Shown here: one piece after another, positions 54,947 to 63,362 of the stretch
Layout of the letters: each line of letters begins with the position of its first letter
Position numbering within the stretch: position 1 is the first letter of the stretch
Source of the DNA: Paraburkholderia nodosa
Lineage (GTDB): Bacteria > Pseudomonadota > Gammaproteobacteria > Burkholderiales > Burkholderiaceae
Assembly (NCBI RefSeq): GCF_001718195.1
Contig: NZ_MCNV01000030.1
Span: 1 to 64,000 of the forward strand
Reading direction: 5' to 3'
Length of the DNA stretch: 64,000 nucleotides
Position numbers and translations under genes: made by a program
Notes under the pieces: generated by a model
What the model was told of the DNA's origin: nothing
What the model saw: the letters and a program-made list of their open reading frames with translations, nothing else
The model's database searches: none

Positions 54947-56143
54947 TCACGCGGCCGTCGCCGCAGCAGGCTTCTTGCGCGGGACGCGCTTCCTTTTCTT
55001 CGGCGCTTCGGGCGGCAGCACGGCGGGCACGTGCGGCGCGAGCGTCGTTACCGCCTCGACGATGCCACCACCCAGGCAAACGTCGCCGTCGTAGAGCACC
55101 GCCGACTGGCCGGGCGTCACGGCCCATTGCGCGTCGGGAAAACGCAGCGTGAACTGGCCCGCGCCGAATTCGTCTGCGGTATGGAACGAGCAGGGCGCAT
55201 CGGCCTGGCGATAGCGCGTTTTCGCGCCGCATGCATGGTCCTGCGCCGGCGGCTCGCCCGCCACCCAGCTCACGTTGCCTGCGCGCAGCTCGTGCGCGAG
55301 CAGCCACGGATGATCGTGGCCCTGCACGACGTAGAGCGTGTTCGAGGCCATGTCCTTGCCCGCCACGAACCACGGATCGCCGCTGCCGTCCTTGCTGCCG
55401 CCAAGGCCAATGCCCTTGCGTTGCCCGAACGTGTAGAACGCGAGGCCGATATGCTCGCCGACCACCTTGCCGTCGGGCGTCATCATCGGGCCGGGTTGGG
55501 TCGGCAGATAGCGGTTGAGGAAGTCGCGGAACGGCCGCTCGCCGATGAAGCAGATTCCTGTGGAATCCTTCTTTTTCGCGTTCGGCAGGCCGATCTTTTC
55601 GGCGATCTCGCGCACCTTCGTCTTGGGGATCTCGCCGAGCGGGAACATCGTCTTCGAAAGCTGCGCCTGGTTCAGGCGATGCAGGAAGTACGACTGATCT
55701 TTCGTGTGGTCGAGCGCCTTCAGCAGTTCGAAGCGTCCGTTGCTCTCGTTCTGGCGCACGCGCGCGTAGTGGCCCGTGGCGATCGTTTCCGCGCCGAGCG
55801 ACATGGCGTGGTCGAGAAAGGCCTTGAACTTGATCTCGGCGTTGCACAGCACGTCCGGGTTCGGCGTGCGTCCCGCGGAATACTCGCGCAGGAACTCCGC
55901 GAACACGCGGTCCTTGTATTCGGCGGCGAAGTTCACGGCCTCGACGTCGATGCCGATCAGGTCCGCGACCGACACCACGTCGATCCAGTCCTGACGCGTC
56001 GAGCAGTACTCGCCGTCGTCGTCGTCTTCCCAGTTCTTCATGAAGAGACCGACGACGTCGAATCCCTGCTCCTTGAGCAGCCATGCGGTAACCGACGAAT
56101 CGACGCCGCCCGACATGCCTACCACGACCTTACGTTTGCTCAT
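54947..56143 (-). CDS. mnmA: tRNA-specific 2-thiouridylase
   Basis: A 398-residue MnmA (TrmU), which makes 2-thiouridine at the wobble position of Lys, Glu and Gln tRNAs. The PP-loop GMSGGVDSSV is at residues 9-18. The catalytic cysteines are in PNPDVLCNAEIK and STGICFIGERP. TFGQRKGIGLGG is also typical. The C-terminus ends in a lysine/arginine-rich tail (KKRKRVPRKKPAAATAA) not present in E. coli MnmA. It follows nudJ by 12 bases. Confidence 0.96.
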   Translation of the reverse strand: MSKRKVVVGMSGGVDSSVTAWLLKEQGFDVVGLFMKNWEDDDDGEYCSTRQDWIDVVSVADLIGIDVEAVNFAAEYKDRVFAEFLREYSAGRTPNPDVLCNAEIKFKAFLDHAMSLGAETIATGHYARVRQNESNGRFELLKALDHTKDQSYFLHRLNQAQLSKTMFPLGEIPKTKVREIAEKIGLPNAKKKDSTGICFIGERPFRDFLNRYLPTQPGPMMTPDGKVVGEHIGLAFYTFGQRKGIGLGGSKDGSGDPWFVAGKDMASNTLYVVQGHDHPWLLAHELRAGNVSWVAGEPPAQDHACGAKTRYRQADAPCSFHTADEFGAGQFTLRFPDAQWAVTPGQSAVLYDGDVCLGGGIVEAVTTLAPHVPAVLPPEAPKKRKRVPRKKPAAATAA

Positions 56144-56155
56144 TTCGTTGCTGCC

Positions 56156-56650
56156 TTAGTTCATCCCGGGTGCTGCCTTCGGTGCCGTCGCGTGCGTCTG
56201 GATGAAATCCAGCGGCACGCGCTTGCCGGCGAGGTAATCGTCGACACAGCGCATCACGAGCGGCGTGCGATGGCGCTCGCTTGCCGCGCGCATCTCGTCC
56301 ACGCTCATCCACACCGTGCGGACGATATCCGGATCGAGCGCGCGATCCTCCGCCTCGGCTGCGACTCTGCCGCAGTATGTGAAGCGCACGTACGTTGCAC
56401 CGCTCTCGCCGGGCTTGCCGAAGTGCGTCATATACACGCCGACCAGCGCTTCGGGCGTGAACGCATGTGCGGTTTCCTCGAGCGTTTCGCGCACTACGGC
56501 CTCGTGCAGCGTTTCGCCGGCTTCCAGATGGCCGGCGGGCTGGTTCAGACGCAGTCCAGATGGCGTGTGCTCTTCGACGAGTAGAAAGCGCCCGTCGCGC
56601 TCGACGATCGCGGCCACGGTGACGTGGGGTGCCCAGGTTTCCTCATTCAT
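56156..56650 (-). CDS. nudJ: Nudix hydrolase, NudJ-type phosphatase
   Basis: A 164-residue Nudix protein. The Nudix box reads GHLEAGETLHEAVVRETLEE, matching G-x5-E-x7-RE-x2-EE with its metal-binding glutamates. It begins EETWAPHVTVAAIVERDGRF, as NudJ does. NudJ hydrolyses nucleoside tri- and diphosphates and thiamine pyrophosphates. It lies directly upstream of mnmA, the same order as in E. coli (nudJ-mnmA), which supports the subgroup assignment. The start at 56650 is chosen because upstream residues are unlike protein. Confidence 0.9.
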   Translation of the reverse strand: MNEETWAPHVTVAAIVERDGRFLLVEEHTPSGLRLNQPAGHLEAGETLHEAVVRETLEETAHAFTPEALVGVYMTHFGKPGESGATYVRFTYCGRVAAEAEDRALDPDIVRTVWMSVDEMRAASERHRTPLVMRCVDDYLAGKRVPLDFIQTHATAPKAAPGMN

Positions 56651-56736
56651 GGGCCGGTATTTTACCGGGACGGCGCGAACGCTGCCGGGGGCCGGATCGG
56701 GCCCCAGAGGGCACTTGCCTGGATCGGCTGGCACTG

Positions 56737-56752
56737 CCGACCGTCCGGTCGG
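56737..56752. promoter_or_regulatory. Palindrome upstream of pntAA, possible operator
   Basis: CCGACCG and CGGTCGG form a 16-base inverted repeat with a TC centre. It lies between nudJ and pntAA, about 190 bases before the pntAA start and 87 bases before the nudJ start. The layout is like TetR-type operators, but no such regulator is adjacent. Confidence 0.3.
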
Positions 56753-56944
56753 ACGACACGGCGTGTTGTGTGCATCGCACAAAAACGGGCAATTCCCGCT
56801 ACAAAGGCGTCGCTGCTTTCGGTTAAAGTGGTGCCGTCGTTTGCCGTTGCAATGGATGCCGGCGCTTGAACGCCGTTTGTCGGCCTCCCTTCGCTCGATT
56901 CGAGCCAGAACAGCTAGAACAAGAAGGTCGAGGAGGAAACAACG

Positions 56945-58096
56945 ATGCATATCGGAGTGCCCGCAGAGACGCGGGCGAACGAAACCCGCGTGGCCGCGAC
57001 GCCGGAGACAGTCAAGAAGTACGTCGCCCAGGGCCACACGGTCACGATCCAGGCCGGCGCCGGCACTGGCGCGAGCTATCCCGACGAGGCCTACACGGCC
57101 GTGGGCGCGCAGGTCGCCGATGCGGCCACGGCCTTCGGCGCGGACCTCGTGCTCAAGGTCCAGTCGCCCACCGTCAGCGAATTGCCGTTCATGAAGCGCG
57201 GCGCGGTGCTGGTCGGCATGCTCGATCCCTTTAATGCGGAAAACGCCGCGAAACTCGCCGAGGCTGGCGTGACGGCCTTCGCGCTCGAAGCTGCGCCGCG
57301 CACCACGCGCGCGCAGAGCCTCGACGTGCTGTCGTCGCAGGCCAACATCACCGGGTACAAGGCGGTGCTCGTGGCCTCGAACCTCTATCCGCGCTTCATG
57401 CCGATGCTCATGACCGCCGCCGGCACCGTGAAAGCCGCGCGCGTGCTGATTCTCGGCGCGGGCGTGGCGGGCCTGCAGGCCATTGCGACGGCGCGGCGCC
57501 TGGGCGCGGTGATCGAGGCTTCGGACGTGCGCCCGGCCGTCAAGGAGCAGATCGAGTCGCTCGGCGGCAAATTCCTCGACGTGCCCTACGAAACCGATGA
57601 GGAGCGCGAAGCGGCCGTCGGCGTGGGCGGCTATGCCCGGCCCATGCCGCCATCATGGCTCTCGCGCCAGTCGGCGCTGGTGCACGAGCGCGCGAAGCAG
57701 GCGGACATCATCATCTCGACCGCGCTGATTCCGGGCCGCGACGCGCCGACGCTGCTGCCTTCGGAAACCGTGCAGGCGATGAAGCCGGGGTCGGTGGTGA
57801 TCGACCTCGCGGCAGGACGCGGTCCCGTTGCCGACGAGGCAAGCGGCCGACGCGGCGGCAACTGCCCGCTCACGGAGGCCGACAAGGTGGTGACGCACCA
57901 CGGCGTGCAGATCTGCGGCTACACGAACCTCGCCTCGATGGTCGCCGCCGACGCCTCCGCGCTATACGCGCGCAACCTGCTCGACTTCCTGAAGCTCATC
58001 GTCACGAAGGAAGCCACGCTCAACATCGATCTCGCGGACGACATCGTCGCGGCCACGCTGTTGGCCCGCGACGGCCAGGTCACGCGCAAGGCATGA
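56945..58096 (+). CDS. pntA: NAD(P) transhydrogenase alpha subunit, part 1 (PntAA)
   Basis: A 383-residue soluble NAD(H)-binding domain I of the proton-translocating transhydrogenase, homologous to the first part of E. coli PntA and to alanine dehydrogenase. It has MHIGVPAETRANETRVAATP, the dinucleotide motif LGAGVAGLQAIATARRLGA, and DVRPAVKEQIESLGGKF. AGGAGG lies just upstream. The alpha chain is split: the membrane part is encoded separately by the next gene 17 bases later. This three-gene form is common outside enterobacteria. Confidence 0.93.
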   Translation: MHIGVPAETRANETRVAATPETVKKYVAQGHTVTIQAGAGTGASYPDEAYTAVGAQVADAATAFGADLVLKVQSPTVSELPFMKRGAVLVGMLDPFNAENAAKLAEAGVTAFALEAAPRTTRAQSLDVLSSQANITGYKAVLVASNLYPRFMPMLMTAAGTVKAARVLILGAGVAGLQAIATARRLGAVIEASDVRPAVKEQIESLGGKFLDVPYETDEEREAAVGVGGYARPMPPSWLSRQSALVHERAKQADIIISTALIPGRDAPTLLPSETVQAMKPGSVVIDLAAGRGPVADEASGRRGGNCPLTEADKVVTHHGVQICGYTNLASMVAADASALYARNLLDFLKLIVTKEATLNIDLADDIVAATLLARDGQVTRKA

Positions 58097-58113
58097 CGAG
58101 GAGGAGAACAAGA

Positions 58114-58443
58114 ATGGAAGTCATCAACCATACCGTCATCAACCTGATCATCTTCGTGCTGGCCGTGTACGTGGGCTATCACGTGGTCTGGAACGTCACG
58201 CCCGCGCTGCATACGCCGCTCATGGCCGTGACCAATGCGATTTCCGCAATCGTGATCGTCGGCGCGATGCTCGCCACGGGCCTGACCGTGGGCGGACCGG
58301 GCAAGTTCTTTGGCACCTTCGCCGTGCTGCTCGCGGCCGTGAACGTGTTCGGCGGGTTCCTCGTCACACGGCGAATGCTGGAGATGTTCCGCAAGAAGGA
58401 GCCGAAAAAGCTCTCCGCCCCTGGCAGCAAGGAGGGCGCATGA
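58114..58443 (+). CDS. pntAB: NAD(P) transhydrogenase alpha subunit, part 2 (PntAB)
   Basis: A 109-residue membrane protein with three or four helices, including NLIIFVLAVYVGYHVVWNV, TPLMAVTNAISAIVIVGAML and VGGPGKFFGTFAVLLAAVNV. It matches the membrane domain II part found at the end of E. coli PntA. AGGAGGAG precedes the start. Its stop overlaps the pntB start (ATGA). Confidence 0.93.
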   Translation: MEVINHTVINLIIFVLAVYVGYHVVWNVTPALHTPLMAVTNAISAIVIVGAMLATGLTVGGPGKFFGTFAVLLAAVNVFGGFLVTRRMLEMFRKKEPKKLSAPGSKEGA

Positions 58444-59912
58444 TGGGGCTGAACTTCGTGAGTATGAACGTCGTTACGCTGCTTTATCTGGTGGCGTCGG
58501 TCTGCTTCATCCAGGCGCTCAAGGGGCTGTCGAATCCGAAGAGCGCGCGCGCCGGCAACGTGTTCGGCATGGTCGGTATGGCCATCGCCATTCTCACGAC
58601 CCTTGCGCTGATCGTGAAGGAGTCCGCACAGTTCGGCTCGAACCTCGGCCTGGGGCTTGCGCTGTTGTTCGCGGCGCTCGTGGTGGGCGGCGGCCTCGGA
58701 GCGTACGTCGCCGCGCGCGTCGAGATGACGAAGATGCCCGAACTCGTCGCGGCCATGCACTCGCTGATCGGTCTGGCGGCGGTGTGCATCGCGTATGCGG
58801 TGGTTTCGGAGCCGGCCGCGTTCGGACTGGTGGCAGAAGACGCGCCGTATCCGGGCTTCCTGCCGTACGGCAACCGTATCGAGCTCTTTATCGGTACGTT
58901 CGTCGGTGCGATCACGTTCTCGGGTTCCGTGATCGCCTTCGGCAAGCTCTCCGGGAAGTACAAGTTCAGGCTGTTCCAGGGCGCGCCGGTGGTCTATCCG
59001 GGCCAGCATCTGATCAACCTGATGCTCGCGCTCGGCATGATCGGCTTCGGCATCCTGTTCTTCCTCACGCAGTCGTGGCTGCCGTTCATCATCATGACGC
59101 TGATCGCGTTCGCGCTGGGCGTGCTCATCATCATCCCGATCGGCGGCGCGGACATGCCCGTGGTCGTGTCGATGCTGAACTCGTACTCGGGCTGGGCGGC
59201 GGCGGGCATCGGCTTCTCGCTGAACAACGCCATGCTGATCATCGCGGGCTCGCTGGTGGGTTCTTCCGGCGCGATCCTCTCGTACATCATGTGCCACGCG
59301 ATGAACCGCTCGTTCTTCAACGTGCTGCTGGGCGGCTTCGGCGGCGAGGCGGGTGCGGCGGCGGCAGGCGGCGCGCAGGAGCAGCGTCCGGTGAAGTCGG
59401 GTTCGGCTGACGACGCGGCGTTCATGCTCGGCAACGCCGAGAGCGTGGTGATCGTCCCCGGTTATGGCCTTGCGGTGGCACGCGCGCAGCATGCGCTGAA
59501 AGAACTCACGGACAAGCTCGTGGAGAAGGGCGTGGACGTGCGTTACGCGATTCACCCGGTGGCGGGCCGCATGCCGGGCCACATGAACGTGCTGCTCGCG
59601 GAAGCCGAGGTGCCGTACGACATGGTGTTCGAAATGGAGGACATCAACAACGAGTTCGGCCAGACCGATGTCGTGCTGGTGCTCGGCGCGAACGACGTGG
59701 TGAACCCGGCGGCGAAGAACGATCCGAAGTCGCCGATCGCGGGCATGCCGATCATCGAGGCGTACAAGGCGCGCACGATCATCGTGAACAAGCGCTCGAT
59801 GGCGGCCGGCTACGCGGGCCTCGACAACGAACTCTTCTACATGGATAAAACCATGATGGTGTTCGGCGACGCGAAGAAGGTGATCGAGGAGATGGTGAAG
59901 GCGGTGGAGTAA
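58440..59912 (+). CDS. pntB: NAD(P) transhydrogenase beta subunit
   Basis: A 490-residue PntB. The N-terminal half is membrane domain II with about nine helices, including MHSLIGLAAVCIAYA and GFSLNNAMLIIAGSLVGSSG. The C-terminal domain III binds NADP(H) (VVIVPGYGLAVARAQHALKE, HPVAGRMPGHMNVLLAEA, VVLVLGANDVVNPAAK). The complex uses the proton gradient to reduce NADP+ with NADH. Coupled to pntAB by a 4-base overlap; start may be 58440 or 58443. Confidence 0.96.
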   Translation: MMGLNFVSMNVVTLLYLVASVCFIQALKGLSNPKSARAGNVFGMVGMAIAILTTLALIVKESAQFGSNLGLGLALLFAALVVGGGLGAYVAARVEMTKMPELVAAMHSLIGLAAVCIAYAVVSEPAAFGLVAEDAPYPGFLPYGNRIELFIGTFVGAITFSGSVIAFGKLSGKYKFRLFQGAPVVYPGQHLINLMLALGMIGFGILFFLTQSWLPFIIMTLIAFALGVLIIIPIGGADMPVVVSMLNSYSGWAAAGIGFSLNNAMLIIAGSLVGSSGAILSYIMCHAMNRSFFNVLLGGFGGEAGAAAAGGAQEQRPVKSGSADDAAFMLGNAESVVIVPGYGLAVARAQHALKELTDKLVEKGVDVRYAIHPVAGRMPGHMNVLLAEAEVPYDMVFEMEDINNEFGQTDVVLVLGANDVVNPAAKNDPKSPIAGMPIIEAYKARTIIVNKRSMAAGYAGLDNELFYMDKTMMVFGDAKKVIEEMVKAVE

Positions 59913-59937
59913 GCGCGGCTCGCATCAGACCCACGCG

Positions 59938-59967
59938 AAAGGCGCGCAGCGATGTGCGCCTTTTTCA
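59938..59967. terminator. Terminator after pntB
   Basis: AAAGGCGCGCA and TGTGCGCCTTTTT form an imperfect stem around GCGA, with a T run on the right. The A run on the left allows some activity for the converging WYL gene too. Confidence 0.6.
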
Positions 59968-59987
59968 ATTGCGGCTGTGCTGAGCGC

Positions 59988-60674
59988 TCAGAGCGAAGGC
60001 GCATTCACGCGGCGCAGATAGTCGGCCAGGCGCCGCCCGCTCACATCGGGAAACTGCTCGAGCACTTCCACGTTCTCCATGCGCGCGATGTTGAAATTGC
60101 GGAAGTCCTCTCGCATTTCGCACCAGGCGCCCACGGTCCATTGCGCGCCCCAGTACACGAGCCCGAGCGGCCAGATGCGCCGCTGCGTATGCGCGCCGAT
60201 GCGGTCGCAGTACGCGAAGCGCACGACGAGCCGCGTGTCGACGGCGCGATGCAGCGCGTCGAGCTTGTCCGAAAACGCGTGATCCATGTGATACGCGGGC
60301 GCGAACACGGCAAGCCGTTCCAGCACGGCGCGCTTTTCCGCGGGCATCGCGGCGGCGATCTTCGCCAGCGCGCCGCGTGCGCCGCTCGCGAGCGCCGCGC
60401 CGCCCCACGACTCGGCCATGCGAGCGCCTACCGCGAGCGCGGTGAGTTCGTCGGCGGTGAAGGTGAGCGGCGGCAGACTCGCGGTGCGCGCGAGACGGTA
60501 GCCAATGCCCGCCTCGCCCTCGATCGGCACGCCCGAGAGCTGCAGGTCGCGCACGTCGCGATAAACCGTGCGCGGCGAAACTTCGAGCCATTCTGCGAGC
60601 TGCTGCGCCGTGGTGAGACGCCGGCCGCGCAGCAGTTCGGCGATGCGAAAAAGGCGGTCGGCACGGCGGGTCAT
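59988..60674 (-). CDS. WYL-domain transcriptional regulator (YafY/DeoR-like)
   Basis: A 228-residue regulator with an N-terminal HTH_11 winged helix (about 1-55, LTTAQQLAEWLEVSPRTVYRDVRDL) and a C-terminal WYL ligand-sensing domain (about 140-185, RRIWPLGLVYWGAQWTVGAW). WYL proteins sense small molecules or nucleic acids in many bacteria. It is downstream of and in the same direction as the VOC gene (83-base gap), which is its likeliest partner, an arrangement often seen with YafY regulators. Confidence 0.86.
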   Translation of the reverse strand: MTRRADRLFRIAELLRGRRLTTAQQLAEWLEVSPRTVYRDVRDLQLSGVPIEGEAGIGYRLARTASLPPLTFTADELTALAVGARMAESWGGAALASGARGALAKIAAAMPAEKRAVLERLAVFAPAYHMDHAFSDKLDALHRAVDTRLVVRFAYCDRIGAHTQRRIWPLGLVYWGAQWTVGAWCEMREDFRNFNIARMENVEVLEQFPDVSGRRLADYLRRVNAPSL

Positions 60675-60757
60675 GGCAGGGCAGTCGCGAAGGCGGGCGC
60701 GGTGACTGGGATAAGCACAGATGATAGCGCCGGGCGCGCGTGGCGCCCGGCCGCGGC

Positions 60758-61147
60758 TTAGCCGAGCTTCGGCGCGTGCAGACCGACGCGGTTGCCTTCG
60801 GTATCAATGAAGAAGCCGATATAGCCGTAATTGTTCGGCAACTCCACCGCTGGCCCTTGCTGCTTGCCGCCGGCTTTTTGCACGCGGTCGAGCACGGCGG
60901 TGACCGATGGCTGCGCGTTCAGATACACGAGCACGCCCTTCGGGTCGGGCTTGGCGTCATGCGGATTGAACACGATGCAGCCGCCGGTTTCCGTATCGGT
61001 GTGAGCGAACAGCGCCATCGGCACGCCGCCGACCACCTCGCGCTGCAGCGCGGTGTCGAAGGCGGTTTCGTAAAAACGGGCGGCACGCTCCAGGTCGTGC
61101 GCGGGAATTTCGAACCACGAGATCACACGGGACAGATCGGTAGACAC
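60758..61147 (-). CDS. VOC-family (glyoxalase-like) protein
   Basis: A 129-residue vicinal-oxygen-chelate protein of the PhnB/YdcJ-like small type. It begins TDLSRVISWFEIPAHDLERAARFYETAF and ends NYGYIGFFIDTEGNRVGLHAP; the two halves are the paired beta-alpha-beta-beta-beta units. The start is GTG at 61147 because GAGGAG is 8 bases upstream; the frame allows seven more residues. Substrate unknown. Probable operon with the WYL regulator. Confidence 0.82.
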   Translation of the reverse strand: MSTDLSRVISWFEIPAHDLERAARFYETAFDTALQREVVGGVPMALFAHTDTETGGCIVFNPHDAKPDPKGVLVYLNAQPSVTAVLDRVQKAGGKQQGPAVELPNNYGYIGFFIDTEGNRVGLHAPKLG

Positions 61148-61336
61148 GGTGCAGCTCCTCGAAGACAACGGCGGACGTTGAATGGCGGCAGCCGGGCGGC
61201 GGCAGCCTCGCCGGATGGCGTAGAAGCAGTGTGCCAGGGGGCTGCTGACAGCGTGTTGTCAGTAGGTTTGACGCGCCGTGACGGGCGAGTCGAGGCGGCG
61301 GGTGGGAAGGCCACCCGCCATGCGCGTTTGCCAATG

Positions 61337-62641
61337 TCAGCTGGCGTCGTCGCTGCTGGCGGCGGGGTTCGCTGGACGCTGGCGCACGCTGCCCGCGATC
61401 AGGTCGAAGCGGAACAGGCGGCATTCGAGCGCGCCGTTGTAGAGCGGCGTCTTGGCAGCTTCGCGCAGGCGCAGCTGGCCCGGCAGCTTGCGGTCCGAGG
61501 TGAGGACGAACGCGCGCCAGCCCGTGAAGCGCTGCTTGAGCGCGTCGCCGAGCGCCTGGAAGAATTCGGCGTCGGGCGCCTCGTCCTTGGCGCGGCGAAA
61601 GCCTTCGTCGTCGTCGCCGCGCAGCTCGCGCGCCGTAGGGCGTGCCTCGCCGCGCGCGTTGCGCCCGCGCACCTCGATACGTTCGCCGTACGGCGGATTC
61701 GCCACGAGAATGCCGGGCGCAGCCGAGGGAGGCGTCATGTTGCGCGCGTCGAGCTGCTTGAGCGTCACGCTGCCAAAGCCCGCGCGCTTGAAGTTCGCAC
61801 GCGCCTTTTCCAGCATGACATCGGAGATGTCGCTGCCGTAGATCAGCAGATCGCTGGTCTTGCCTTGGGCGAGATTGCGCGCCGTGTTCGCCTCGCTCTT
61901 GAGGTGTCGCCACGCGGCCATGTCGGCCTGCTTGAGCGACTCGAAGCCGAAGCGGCGATCGAGCCCCGGCGCGATGTCGAGCGCGACTTGCGCGGCTTCC
62001 GCGAGAAAGGTGCCGCTGCCGCACATCGGGTCGTAGAGCGGCGTGCCGGGCGTCCAGCCCGTGAGGCGCAGGATGCCCGCGGCGAGGTTCTCGCGCAGCG
62101 GGGCGGCGCCCTTGTCCAGACGCCAGCCACGCTTGAAGAGCGGCTCGCCCGAGGTGTCGAGATAGAGCGTGCATTCGTTCGCCGTGAGGAAGGCGAAGAC
62201 GCGCACATCGGGATAGGCGGTATCGACGCTCGGACGCGCGCCTGCCTTGTCGCGCATGCGATCGCAGATCGCGTCCTTCACGCGCAGCGTGGCGAATTCG
62301 AGGCTGCGCAGCGGCGACTTGATCGCGGTGATGTCGATGCGGATCGTCTCGTTCGCCGAGAACCACTTCTCCCACTGCTGCTCGCGCGCGAGCGCATAGA
62401 TGTCCTGTTCGCTGCGATACGGGCGCTGGGCGATCTTCAGGAGCACGCGGCTCGCAATGCGCGAATGGAGGTTGGCGGCGATGCCGCCGGCCCAGTTGCC
62501 GCGGAAATGCACGCCGCCGGGCACCTCGGCGCCGACCTGAAGTGCGCCGGGCGGCAGGCGCCGTTGCGCGGTTTCGGCCAGTTCGGCGGCGAGCGTGGCT
62601 TCGAGGCCGCGCGGGCAGGGGGCAAAGAAATCGAAAGACAT
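61337..62641 (-). CDS. rlmL: 23S rRNA guanine methyltransferase, RlmL N-terminal type
   Basis: A 434-residue class I SAM methyltransferase with an N-terminal ferredoxin-like/THUMP RNA-binding region (about 1-165) and a Rossmann methyltransferase domain (about 170-415). Motif I-like YDPMCGSGTFLAEAAQVALD and motif IV VANPPYGERIEV (NPPY, typical of N2-guanine methylation) are present. E. coli RlmL is a 702-residue fusion with RlmK; here only the RlmL half (m2G2445 activity) is encoded, as in many betaproteobacteria. A separate RlmK should lie elsewhere. Confidence 0.85.
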   Translation of the reverse strand: MSFDFFAPCPRGLEATLAAELAETAQRRLPPGALQVGAEVPGGVHFRGNWAGGIAANLHSRIASRVLLKIAQRPYRSEQDIYALAREQQWEKWFSANETIRIDITAIKSPLRSLEFATLRVKDAICDRMRDKAGARPSVDTAYPDVRVFAFLTANECTLYLDTSGEPLFKRGWRLDKGAAPLRENLAAGILRLTGWTPGTPLYDPMCGSGTFLAEAAQVALDIAPGLDRRFGFESLKQADMAAWRHLKSEANTARNLAQGKTSDLLIYGSDISDVMLEKARANFKRAGFGSVTLKQLDARNMTPPSAAPGILVANPPYGERIEVRGRNARGEARPTARELRGDDDEGFRRAKDEAPDAEFFQALGDALKQRFTGWRAFVLTSDRKLPGQLRLREAAKTPLYNGALECRLFRFDLIAGSVRQRPANPAASSDDAS

Positions 62642-62751
62642 GAAGGAGGATGGGACGCTGCGGGGAAGGCGCTATTGTACGCGGGTTGCGGGAGCGGCCA
62701 GGTACGGTTGCCTTTTGGCGCGCCGGGTCGGCAGCGCGGGCGTTGCGCGAG

Positions 62752-63057
62752 TCAGGCGGACGCCTTCGAGCCGTGCAGTTCGAGCCCGAGCGCTTTCACG
62801 ACTTTCAGGATGGTCACGAAGCTTGGGTTGCCTTCGCGGGAGAGCGCTTTGTAGAGCCCCTCGCGGCTGATTCCCGTATCGCGCGCCACCTGCGCCATGC
62901 CGCGGGCACGAGCGATCACTCCCAGCGCATGGGCGATGAACGCCGGATCGTCACCCCCTTCGCGCAGGCAGGCTTCGAAGTATTCGGCGATGTCGTCTTC
63001 GGTCTGGAGATGTTCGGCAGAATCCCAGGGCCGGGTCTTGATCGTCTTCGCAGACAT
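62752..63057 (-). CDS. HigA-type addiction module antitoxin (COG3636-like)
   Basis: A 101-residue antitoxin with a helix-turn-helix near residues 50-80 (MAQVARDTGISREGLYKALS, then GNPSFVTILKVVKALGLEL). It belongs to the putative addiction-module antidote group that pairs with RelE-like killer proteins encoded directly upstream. It starts 6 bases after the stop of the toxin remnant, keeping the usual toxin-antitoxin order and spacing. The gene appears intact. With the toxin gutted, it would now act only as a DNA-binding protein or protect against related toxins. Confidence 0.85.
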   Translation of the reverse strand: MSAKTIKTRPWDSAEHLQTEDDIAEYFEACLREGGDDPAFIAHALGVIARARGMAQVARDTGISREGLYKALSREGNPSFVTILKVVKALGLELHGSKASA

Positions 63058-63063
63058 GGGTGC

Positions 63064-63198
63064 TTACTCCGTATCGAGTTCCGCGAGCATGCTGTGCGCA
63101 GCCCTGATGTCGGCTTCCTGGGTGGACTTCAGGTTGACGAACCATGTGTCGAATACCTCGGTCGTCCGGATCGTGAGACAGGGAGAAGTGTAATCCAT
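63064..63198 (-). pseudogene. RelE-like toxin gene reduced by internal in-frame deletion
   Basis: The 44-codon frame reads LTIRTTEVFDTWFVNLK and then STQEADIRAAHSMLAELDTE. The first block is the usual N-terminus of this toxin family (xxRTTEVFDxWLxxLK). The second is the usual C-terminus (GGDKSTQxxDIxxAKxLLAELE). Some 55-60 residues that carry the RNase core are missing, joined at the lysine codon common to both ends. The frame, start codon and antitoxin spacing are preserved, so a short peptide could still be made, but toxin activity is very unlikely. Confidence 0.65.
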
Positions 63199-63210
63199 AG
63201 TTGACTGACT

Positions 63211-63226
63211 GTGAACTGTGGTTCAC
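63211..63226. promoter_or_regulatory. Inverted repeat upstream of the toxin-antitoxin pair
   Basis: GTGAAC and GTTCAC flank TGTG, 13 bases upstream of the toxin start codon. Toxin-antitoxin operons are usually autoregulated by the antitoxin at such palindromes. Confidence 0.45.
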
Positions 63227-63362
63227 GCGCGATGTGCCGCCGAAGCAGTTTCACCTTGCCGGTGCCGATAGGTCGACCCTACCGTCGTCGCTTCGATCGC
63301 GCATTATCGTCAGTCAAATTCCGCTACTTCATGCGTTCGCCGCCTCAGCAAAAAACGCCGCC

